A DNA stretch of 10,426 bases from Saprospiraceae bacterium (GTDB taxonomy: Bacteria > Bacteroidota > Bacteroidia > Chitinophagales > Saprospiraceae): the NCBI GenBank assembly GCA_017995875.1, contig JAGOIB010000069.1, positions 1 to 10,426 on the forward strand, read 5' to 3'. Of this stretch, positions 1 to 5,503 are shown one piece after another. How positions within the stretch are numbered: position 1 is the stretch's first letter; the number at the start of each line of letters is the position of its first letter. The notes under the pieces are model-generated. The model made no database searches, was not told the DNA's origin, and worked only from the letters and a program-made list of their open reading frames with translations. Made by a program: the position numbers and the translations under genes.

Positions 1-93
1 CACACCCTGCCCAAAGGGCAACAGTTTCCGGAAGTACAGCTTTCTCCATATGTCAGTAAACTATTGGAATTGAGCCTATTGCAAAGAAAGTAA
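1..93 (+). CDS. C-terminal end of an unidentified protein (partial)
   Basis: Frame 1 is open from the first base and encodes 30 residues ending SLLQRK, followed by TAA at 91-93. It looks like a genuine gene end for two reasons. The reading frame is uninterrupted with ordinary amino-acid composition, and the stop is followed at once by a hairpin that also serves the convergent gene. Proline, glutamine and leucine are common in the fragment, but no motif can be recognised. The start and most of the gene lie to the left of the window, so no function is proposed. Confidence 0.6.
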   Translation, partial: HTLPKGQQFPEVQLSPYVSKLLELSLLQRK

Positions 94-104
94 TTATTCT
101 GCGG

Positions 105-136
105 TAATTCCTGCCGATTGAACGGCAGCGGAATTA
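105..136. terminator. Hairpin between convergent genes, candidate bidirectional terminator
   Basis: The left arm TAATTCCTGCCG (105-116) pairs with the right arm at 123-136 across the loop ATTGAA. All 12 left-arm bases pair, and the right arm has a 2-base bulge (GC). The outer end of the right arm is the stop codon of the - strand gene. The hairpin begins 11 bases after the + strand stop. Neither side has a long T run, so intrinsic termination is plausible but not proven. Confidence 0.5.
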
Positions 137-2791
137 TTTGACATTGACGAGAACCCTGATTTTTCCAGTGTTGTCAGCAGAGTAGTTTTCCAGCGCTTTG
201 CCGATCACTTGTCCAGGTTTTACTTTGTCTGTATCTGCTTTCATAGCGACGCCGGGGATGGATGATGTGACCAACATATCACCTCTTGTGATCGCGCCAC
301 CTTCAAGGCATACTTTAGTTGGAATGACACCGACGACACCCATCGGTACTTGTCCACTCAGGTCTGCATCTATGTTTTCTTCTGTCATCAATACACCTGG
401 CTTTGTTGCATACACACCTGCTACAAGATTGGAATATGCACCATCTGATTTTACAACAGTCCTGTCCTTTTCGATGGAAATGATCAGAACATCACCCGGT
501 TCATAATTTGCGATATCATCATATACATCAAATGCTTCCGCAATGTCTGCACCACCTGTTTGTGTTCCACCATTGAAAAAACCTTTGCCATTATTGTCGA
601 AACGTATTTCATTGGTGCCATTGCCTTCCTCAAATACGGCATAATCACCGGTTCCTGATTTGGTAAATTTTGCCATGGTACCATTATTTGATGCATTTGT
701 GGCTACCACATTCAGGGATGCACCTAAACCTGCATTTTCAACTTTAAGGGCAGTGTGCGTATTCGTCGTATAAAAGATACTAAACAATCCGGCGCCGCCT
801 GTTGCAGCGGAATTGTCATGGCCTGATACACCGTAACCACCATTACCAGCAAATCCTCTGACCCCATCACCATCTCCCCAATTGTTTCCTAAAATTCCAA
901 AACCATATGTGCCCGCATCCGATTCTGCTATTCCACCTACACCGATTGCGTATGGACCAACACTGTATCCGGATACACCTTCTCCTCCACCTTCGTTTTC
1001 TCCCAGGACAGCTCCATTGGATTCTGAAGTAGTGGTACCATATACACCTACGCCTTGTGAGCCTGTGGATTTACCATATACACCCACTCCGACTGTCGTT
1101 GAATTGTTGATCCCGGTCACAGCACCTATTTCATAATTGTTGCTGGCATTTGTTCCTTTAACACCGACCCCGGTTTCACCGACACCAGTGCCTAAAACAC
1201 CAATACCTCCTGAAGTAGTATGTTCTCCTTTGATTGCGGGGACACTAAAATTGCTTGCAACGCCCTTGATAGCTCCGCCGCCTGAATAATTTTCAGCCAG
1301 GATGCTCCAGAAGGTCGATGATGTAGAAATGGCATGAATACCTCCATGGGTACTGTTCACATTCAAGCCAAAGGTCTGTCCATCATACTGCACATCAATA
1401 CCACTGTTGACAGAGGGAGCATGCAGAGAAATTACCTTCAGCGCATTGCCTTTGCTATTGTTATCAATAAGTACGGCGGGATCATGTACATCGCTTATAC
1501 TACCCGTTGTGTTGTTTTTTACAAACGTTCCGGCCAATCCTGTACCGAGTGTTGATGCTTTCAATGACGTATTGTCATTGGTGACATTTGTTATTTCAAA
1601 AAGGCCTGCTATTCCCGTTCCAACAGTGGATGATTTTAAAGTTGTATTGGTATTGGTGTTGTTAGTTATTTCAAAAAGGCCTGCCATACCGGTTCCAAGA
1701 GTAGATGATTTCAAGGTTGTATTGGTATTGGTCGCACCGGTGATTTCAAATAATCCTGCCTGGCCCAAAACGCTTGTGCTAAATACTCCTTTGCCACTGC
1801 CGTTGTGTAGTATCTGGATTCCGTGAGCAGTATTTGCTGCACTTTGTGAAACGGTGATGCCATTACCATTACTTGAATTGCTGATAAATATGGCCGGATT
1901 TAGATTGGCAACATTGTTATGAACAAAATATCCTGCGGCACCGAGTCCTGTAGTATTGAAATAGGCAGCTGCACCATTTCCACTCGTCGTGACCTTCAAT
2001 GCAGGATCTGTATTACTTGCATTGACCGAAGTGAATAAACCTGCATGGCCTGCCGCAGCATTATTTTTTCCAAAAACACCGGCACCACCTGTTGGGTTTT
2101 CTATCGAACCAATGACGCCGTAACCCACACCTGTATTATTTGTATTGACACCCAGTACACCTGCCTTGTCAATACCATTGGAAAGACTTGCTATACCAAA
2201 ATTGGATTGGGATGTGCTTGAGATACCAAATCCGGAAGTGGAAACAGAAGATACAGCAGGACCTGAGATGCTTGTTGCAGAGACACCAATACCTGTATTG
2301 CTGAAACCTGCAACACCACTATTTGTGTTACTTGTGCCTGCAACACCATTGCCATCTGAATTATCTCCCCAAAGGCCATTGGAAACGGATAGCCCCAAAC
2401 CACTACCACCCATTCGCCGTCCATAGATAGCTGTACTAATGCCTGCATTTGTATTAGTGATGGAAAAAACTTTGCCTGGATCATCCGCAGTGCCATCATA
2501 AGGTAAGGTGAAGGCATCACCGTCATTGAGTATTTCTTTCCAGGTTCCATAACTGCAATACCAGAAGGACTGTGTATCGATATCATAGACGATCAACCCA
2601 TTGGCCGGTCCGACGATGGCTATCCTTTCAATAGTTCTCAGACGTGGGATCAGCACCCCTTTTGTATAACTGGACACATCTAGCATGGCGGAAGGATCAG
2701 CCGGAAGTCCGTTTTCATTGACGGAAACTCCTTGAGAATAGCTCACGATAGCTATGGAAATGAAGCATGCGGTAAAGAGAAGTTTTTTCAT
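134..2791 (-). CDS. Exported glycine-rich repeat protein with tail-fibre-like C-terminal domain
   Basis: An 885-residue protein. Residues 1-20 form a signal peptide ending SYSQ. The next part (ADPSAMLDVSS...KGVLIPRL) is a segment I recognise from the N-termini of many Bacteroidota surface proteins. The middle, about 100-720, is low-complexity, rich in Gly, Asn, Thr and Ser, with recurring GVxG and AGLF strands typical of beta-helical or fibre-forming proteins. It includes three tandem 25-residue units at 345-419. The C-terminal domain, about 746-885, starts GGADIAEAF and continues with PGDV and AGVYATKPG. This resembles the autoproteolytic or trimerising heads of phage tail fibres (peptidase G2-like), a tentative match made from memory. 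No T9SS sorting domain is visible, so the export route beyond Sec is unclear. The start is well set by the signal peptide and by a promoter-like motif 20 bases upstream. Likely role: surface fibre or adhesin. Confidence 0.85.
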   Translation of the reverse strand: MKKLLFTACFISIAIVSYSQGVSVNENGLPADPSAMLDVSSYTKGVLIPRLRTIERIAIVGPANGLIVYDIDTQSFWYCSYGTWKEILNDGDAFTLPYDGTADDPGKVFSITNTNAGISTAIYGRRMGGSGLGLSVSNGLWGDNSDGNGVAGTSNTNSGVAGFSNTGIGVSATSISGPAVSSVSTSGFGISSTSQSNFGIASLSNGIDKAGVLGVNTNNTGVGYGVIGSIENPTGGAGVFGKNNAAAGHAGLFTSVNASNTDPALKVTTSGNGAAAYFNTTGLGAAGYFVHNNVANLNPAIFISNSSNGNGITVSQSAANTAHGIQILHNGSGKGVFSTSVLGQAGLFEITGATNTNTTLKSSTLGTGMAGLFEITNNTNTNTTLKSSTVGTGIAGLFEITNVTNDNTSLKASTLGTGLAGTFVKNNTTGSISDVHDPAVLIDNNSKGNALKVISLHAPSVNSGIDVQYDGQTFGLNVNSTHGGIHAISTSSTFWSILAENYSGGGAIKGVASNFSVPAIKGEHTTSGGIGVLGTGVGETGVGVKGTNASNNYEIGAVTGINNSTTVGVGVYGKSTGSQGVGVYGTTTSESNGAVLGENEGGGEGVSGYSVGPYAIGVGGIAESDAGTYGFGILGNNWGDGDGVRGFAGNGGYGVSGHDNSAATGGAGLFSIFYTTNTHTALKVENAGLGASLNVVATNASNNGTMAKFTKSGTGDYAVFEEGNGTNEIRFDNNGKGFFNGGTQTGGADIAEAFDVYDDIANYEPGDVLIISIEKDRTVVKSDGAYSNLVAGVYATKPGVLMTEENIDADLSGQVPMGVVGVIPTKVCLEGGAITRGDMLVTSSIPGVAMKADTDKVKPGQVIGKALENYSADNTGKIRVLVNVK
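1535..1759 (-). repeat. Three tandem 75-bp coding repeats
   Basis: Units lie at 1685-1759, 1610-1684 and 1535-1609 and keep the reading frame. They encode residues 345-369, 370-394 and 395-419, each beginning AGLFEIT and containing (T/S)LK(S/A)ST(L/V)GTG. The first two units are nearly identical in DNA and the third has diverged more. A partial fourth continuation (AGTFVKNN) follows. The array is a likely site of length variation between strains. Confidence 0.85.
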
Positions 2792-2811
2792 TGTCGATTA
2801 TTTTATGACAA

Positions 2812-2819
2812 CGAAAGTA
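2812..2819 (-). promoter_or_regulatory. Candidate -7 promoter element for the fibre-like protein gene
   Basis: On the - strand this reads TACTTTCG, one mismatch from the Bacteroidota -7 consensus TAnnTTTG. It ends 20 bases before the ATG. The gene for the four-helix membrane protein has TATTTTCG at exactly the same distance. I see no clear -33 TTTG upstream. A 12-bp palindrome lies there instead. Confidence 0.4.
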
Positions 2820-2832
2820 AAATGACACTCTA

Positions 2833-2844
2833 CCGACATGTCGG
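2833..2844. promoter_or_regulatory. Perfect 12-bp palindrome, possible operator
   Basis: CCGACATGTCGG is its own reverse complement. It lies 13 bases upstream of the candidate -7 element of the fibre-like protein gene, overlapping where a -33 contact would be. This position suits a dimeric regulator. No regulator gene is visible in the window, so the operator role is inference. Confidence 0.35.
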
Positions 2845-2878
2845 ATTTCCTATTGTACGGAAAAGGACAATGAGTGTT

Positions 2879-2916
2879 CGGTAAAAGTGTATTTGCTTAT
2901 ATTTTTTGTTTTACCG
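2879..2916. repeat. Spaced inverted repeat in the divergent intergenic region
   Basis: CGGTAAAA (2879-2886) and TTTTACCG (2909-2916) are perfect 8-base inverted arms around a 22-base AT-rich centre. The spacing is too wide for a tight terminator, which leaves a paired protein-binding site as one possibility. No function is demonstrated. Confidence 0.35.
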
Positions 2917-3150
2917 TTTAATCAATGAGCGTAGCCGTTGAGCACAGGATTTTCCTGATCACAACCCAAATATTCCTGTTGAGCTGCATGTACTCGTAAA
3001 ATGCAGATATTTGAGGTGCTGCATGGTTGCTTTTTGTTTGCAGACGAGACAGGGGAAACCCAACGATTATGTGTCTTCATACGTCTTATGGACAAAACAG
3101 AATCAAAAAATCAAGCTATGAATATTTACCTTCTACAATCTAAATCCGTG

Positions 3151-4692
3151 ATGCAGAAAACCAACCCAAAAATCTCCCTGTTTTTGTTGCCCACACTATT
3201 GTTATTAACCATGCAGGGTTTTTCTCAGACCCATATTGCATGGCAGAAGAGCATTGGAACAGAGTATGCTGATAAAGCAATCTCCGTCTTCCAGGACCTG
3301 CATGGTAATACAGTAGTGGTAGGCAAAGAACCTCATATGGACTTTACAGGCAACATCAGGGATTATATGATGCTGACCAAACTCGATTCGGATGGCAACC
3401 AGCTATGGAAGACCTATCATGATGTTGCACTCGAGACCTTCAGCCTGCCGGTTGATTACAGTGTCGGTGACCATTTTTATACGGAAGAATTCGGCGATAC
3501 ATTGCTCAACCTGATCATCCATATTTATGACCGCAACCTTCAGTATAGGGTTCTGAATCAAACGGGAGATTATTATTTCTATGAAGAGCTTCCCGCAGCG
3601 GTCATTGATATCAATAGGGAAAATGAAAAAGTGTATGCTACTGTACTGTGTTCATTTCAACAATCCTGTTACGGTCCGGATTCATTGATTGTACAAAGTT
3701 TTGATCCGACACCGGATGACTCTACTTTCAATACCATTGAATGGACGTTTGCCATGAAACAAAATATGCGTACTGCGCCGATCCAGGGTCATTATGATTT
3801 CAATGTCCAGGATATCCGGAGGGATGCAGATGGTAGCGCATATCTCCTGGTGCAAATCGAACGATGGGATTTCCAGTTTTGTACCGATTGCGCCGATGCG
3901 TTTATTGATGCCTGGTGTGAAATATTCAAGTTTGACAAGGACGGCAACCTGGTGGACAATATCAATCTTAAAACATCAAAAGCGGTCGTCAGCAGCATGC
4001 GTTTTATCCGGATGTACGATGACAATATGCTGATCCAGATCAATGATATCAATGCAGCCGGTACGAAAGTACTTTCATCTGTATATCGGGTGTCAAAAGA
4101 GCTTACCCTCGAAAAGAAATATGACCTTGATCTGTTGTATCAATATATCAGGGCAGACAGCAATTTGAATATCACCACGGTTCGGAATGTTTTTGACGCT
4201 AATGATCCAAACGTAAAGGGCCTTTCAGATATCCTGGTATCCAGTTACACAAAAGATGGTGTCTTGAATTGGAAGCAATATTTCGGTGGTTCCAGCTGGG
4301 AATTTCCACAAGGATTATCGCTGGCGGATGATGGTGGTATCTTCTTTTTAGCCAATTCAGAATCAACAGATTTTGACGTAGCTGAAAATAATGGCAGCCA
4401 GGATATCTGGCTTGTTAAGCTCCTTGAAGGAAACGTTACTGGTGTAGACTATCCAACCAAGCCTGGTTCATTGGCTGTGTTTCCCAATCCTGCTTTTGAT
4501 TATATCTACATTGACACTCCTGAAAACCTCAAGGTGTCAGTCTTTGACATGCATGGTAGAAAAGTAAGGAATCATGAAATCCATCCATCTGATTCGCGCA
4601 TCGATATGCAAGCGCTTCCGGGTGGGACCTATATTATAAAAGGTATCAATGATGCAGGTCAGGAGTTTATTTCCAGAATTGTAAAGATGTAG
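3151..4692 (+). CDS. T9SS-secreted protein with type A sorting domain
   Basis: With the start at ATG 3151 the product is 513 residues. It opens with a signal peptide (MQKTNPK, then a leucine-rich core, then GFSQ, cleavage after residue 26). In-frame ATGs at 3001, 3088 and 3118 would put a long polar stretch before the hydrophobic core, so 3151 is preferred; 3118 cannot be excluded. The body has repeated strand motifs such as KLDSDGNQLWKT, FKFDKDGNL and YFGGSSWEF...DDGGIFFLA...DIWLVKL. These are typical of beta-propeller-like cargo that tracks 'GG..D..WLVKL' blades. A Cys cluster (FCTDC...WC) lies mid-protein. The last 75 or so residues form a T9SS type A domain, with FPNP at 444-447, a VFDMHGR strand, and LPGGTYIIK before a basic end (RIVKM). 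It is predicted to cross the outer membrane by T9SS and be released or surface-attached. The biochemical role is unknown. Confidence 0.85.
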   Translation: MQKTNPKISLFLLPTLLLLTMQGFSQTHIAWQKSIGTEYADKAISVFQDLHGNTVVVGKEPHMDFTGNIRDYMMLTKLDSDGNQLWKTYHDVALETFSLPVDYSVGDHFYTEEFGDTLLNLIIHIYDRNLQYRVLNQTGDYYFYEELPAAVIDINRENEKVYATVLCSFQQSCYGPDSLIVQSFDPTPDDSTFNTIEWTFAMKQNMRTAPIQGHYDFNVQDIRRDADGSAYLLVQIERWDFQFCTDCADAFIDAWCEIFKFDKDGNLVDNINLKTSKAVVSSMRFIRMYDDNMLIQINDINAAGTKVLSSVYRVSKELTLEKKYDLDLLYQYIRADSNLNITTVRNVFDANDPNVKGLSDILVSSYTKDGVLNWKQYFGGSSWEFPQGLSLADDGGIFFLANSESTDFDVAENNGSQDIWLVKLLEGNVTGVDYPTKPGSLAVFPNPAFDYIYIDTPENLKVSVFDMHGRKVRNHEIHPSDSRIDMQALPGGTYIIKGINDAGQEFISRIVKM

Positions 4693-4731
4693 ATAGTTCC
4701 CTGAAGTTGTCGAGGAGGAAGAGACAATAAA

Positions 4732-4773
4732 AGTGAGAAGTTAGTAGTGAGAAGTTAGTAGTGAGAAGTTATG
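4732..4773 (+). repeat. Heptamer array AGTKAGN, six units
   Basis: Consecutive 7-mers on the + strand are AGTGAGA, AGTTAGT, AGTGAGA, AGTTAGT, AGTGAGA and a degenerate AGTTATG. The array begins 39 bases after the stop of the + strand T9SS protein gene and reads in the same direction as that gene. Confidence 0.8.
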
Positions 4774-4779
4774 ATTTCC

Positions 4780-4809
4780 GGTCCCTGAGCTTGTCAAAGC
4801 TCAGGAGCC
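4780..4809 (+). repeat. REP-like hairpin repeat GGTCCCTGAGCTTGTC
   Basis: Within this copy, CCTGAGCTT (4784-4792) and AAGCTCAGG (4797-4805) form a perfect 9-bp stem with the loop GTCA. The first 16 bases recur exactly inverted at 4904-4919. No T run follows, so it may not terminate by itself. Motifs of the form CCCTGAGCTTGTCGAAGGG are, from memory, common intergenic palindromic repeats in several bacterial phyla. Confidence 0.65.
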
Positions 4810-4857
4810 TTAACAATCACTAACATTCAACTCTTTGGAAGCTTAGAGGTCGGGAAT

Positions 4858-4892
4858 TAAAACTTCTAACTGCTCACTGCTAACTACTAACT
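4858..4892 (-). repeat. Heptamer array AGTKAGN, five units
   Basis: Read on the - strand the units are AGTTAGT, AGTTAGC, AGTGAGC, AGTTAGA and a degenerate AGTTTTA. The array starts 54 bases after the stop codon of the cytochrome lipoprotein gene and reads in the same direction as that gene. It is in opposite orientation to the array at 4732-4773. Confidence 0.75.
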
Positions 4893-4899
4893 TTCATCC

Positions 4900-4919
4900 C
4901 TTCGACAAGCTCAGGGACC
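4900..4919 (-). repeat. Inverted copy of the GGTCCCTGAGCTTGTC repeat
   Basis: Bases 4904-4919 are the exact reverse complement of 4780-4795. This copy carries the fuller TTCGAC form (CTTCGACAAGCTCAGG). The two copies could pair in a transcript to form a large stem enclosing about 108 bases. Confidence 0.65.
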
Positions 4920-4932
4920 AAAATAAATTCAT

Positions 4933-4949
4933 TAAAATCTAAGATTTTA
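4933..4949 (-). terminator. Weak AT-rich hairpin at the cytochrome gene end
   Basis: TAAAATC (4933-4939) and GATTTTA (4943-4949) form a 7-bp stem with a 3-base loop. The stem takes in the stop codon of the - strand gene. On that strand it is followed by AATGAATTTATTTT, which is AT-rich but not a clean T run. The termination role is uncertain. Confidence 0.3.
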
Positions 4950-5402
4950 CTTTGTTGTTTCCAGAGAGGCTAATTCCGCTTCCGAAAAATACAAGTGCTT
5001 TATTTTCACCTTCGGGCCCGGGCATACAGTCTGGTGACAATTCATGCACGCATTGACCATTGCTTGATGAGCAGCTACTTTAGTAGAAGCATCTGCGGCG
5101 ATGAATGAGTCCATCGCTGCTTCATATGCTAATGCATAGGGAGAAAAATTGGCAGGATCAACATGCAGCGATTCAGTTGATTTGGCAGTATGAATGTTTT
5201 TGTATTTCACATGCACTTCAGGTTCTTTTCGATCAAGCAGTTGTTGCTTTGTCTTCATGCCATCATTATACATCTCTCGCATCAGCAAGGCCAGCTCACT
5301 ATCGCCGTTAGGATTAAGGCTCTTTGCTTTGTCAGAGCAGGCCGTATTGACCATCAGCAAAACTGCTGATACCACGCAGATCACTATCCATGATTTTCCC
5401 AT
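4947..5402 (-). CDS. Monohaem c-type cytochrome lipoprotein
   Basis: A 151-residue protein. Residues 1-21 are a lipoprotein signal (hydrophobic core, then VNTAC), with the lipidated cysteine at C22. A single haem c attachment motif, C119-M-N-C122-H123, lies near the C-terminus and is followed by another cysteine in VCPGPK. The 90 or so residues between are largely helical with MREMYNDG. A helical body with CXXCH near the C-terminus resembles cytochrome c'-like four-helix proteins, an analogy rather than a proven family match. Expected place: anchored to a membrane and facing the periplasm or surface, with haem attached by the cytochrome c maturation system. Electron transfer or small-ligand binding are both possible roles. 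The gene appears to be transcribed alone. A TAAGTTTG motif ends four bases before the ATG, implying a very short leader if it is the promoter. Confidence 0.8.
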   Translation of the reverse strand: MGKSWIVICVVSAVLLMVNTACSDKAKSLNPNGDSELALLMREMYNDGMKTKQQLLDRKEPEVHVKYKNIHTAKSTESLHVDPANFSPYALAYEAAMDSFIAADASTKVAAHQAMVNACMNCHQTVCPGPKVKIKHLYFSEAELASLETTK

Positions 5403-5406
5403 CCCG

Positions 5407-5414
5407 CAAACTTA
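5407..5414 (-). promoter_or_regulatory. Candidate -7 promoter element very close to the cytochrome start codon
   Basis: On the - strand this is TAAGTTTG, an exact match to TAnnTTTG. Only CGGG separates it from the ATG, so transcription from it would give a nearly leaderless mRNA. No good TTTG lies about 19 bases upstream. A chance match, or a start codon further downstream, remains possible. Confidence 0.3.
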
Positions 5415-5444
5415 CGAAGGTTTTTAAACACCCGCACTCTCATG

Positions 5445-5498
5445 CCCACACCTCTTACGTTCTTACGTTCTTACGTTCTTACGCTCTCACGTTCTCAC
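5445..5498 (-). repeat. Octamer array GTRAGARC, six units, with conserved GTGTGGG end
   Basis: Read on the - strand the units are GTGAGAAC, GTGAGAGC, GTAAGAAC three times and GTAAGAGG, followed by TGTGGG. The array begins five bases after the stop codon of the 861-residue secreted protein gene and runs in that gene's direction. The last 15 bases (CCCACACCTCTTACG on the + strand, 5445-5459) recur exactly at 9386-9400. Confidence 0.8.
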
Positions 5499-5503
5499 GC
5501 TAG

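Larger units (their letters stand above)
2792..3150. other. Divergent intergenic region
   Basis: This gap of 359 bases lies between two oppositely directed genes for exported proteins. On the left it holds a candidate - strand promoter, a 12-bp palindrome and a spaced inverted repeat. The stretch 3001-3150 is open in frame with the + strand gene but is judged untranslated or only partly translated leader. I could not find a convincing + strand promoter. A near-match (TATATTTTTTG, 2899-2909) has one base too many in the spacer. Confidence 0.5.
4693..4946. other. Repeat-filled intergenic region between convergent genes
   Basis: About 250 bases with no gene. In order it holds a degenerate GGTCCCTGAGCTTGTC-type copy (4698-4716), a heptamer array (4732-4773), a hairpin repeat (4780-4809), 48 bases without obvious structure, a heptamer array on the other strand (4858-4892), an inverted copy of the hairpin motif (4900-4919) and an AT-rich hairpin at the end. 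Confidence 0.7.

Noticed and set aside
882..1136. A proline- and threonine-rich + strand open frame
   Set aside because: It is the antisense of glycine-rich codons in the fibre-like gene, a common source of false proline-rich frames.
1407..1826. A 139-residue + strand open frame with repeated hydrophobic segments
   Set aside because: It is antisense to the 75-bp repeat region of the fibre-like protein gene. Its repeats mirror that gene's units and it has no signal or promoter of its own.
2191..2586. A 131-residue - strand open frame inside the fibre-like gene
   Set aside because: It overlaps the real gene in another frame, with methionine-rich, biologically unlikely composition.
3001..3150. 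A 50-residue N-terminal extension of the T9SS protein
   Set aside because: It would place a polar, cysteine-containing segment before a clear signal peptide. ATG 3151 gives a standard signal peptide.
4732..4919. A small transposable element (MITE) with terminal inverted repeats
   Set aside because: The order of the heptamer and palindrome blocks is not mirrored on the two sides, and no target-site duplication is visible.
5445..5498. A CRISPR-like array
   Set aside because: The units are 8 bases and contiguous with no spacers, so this is a simple tandem array.
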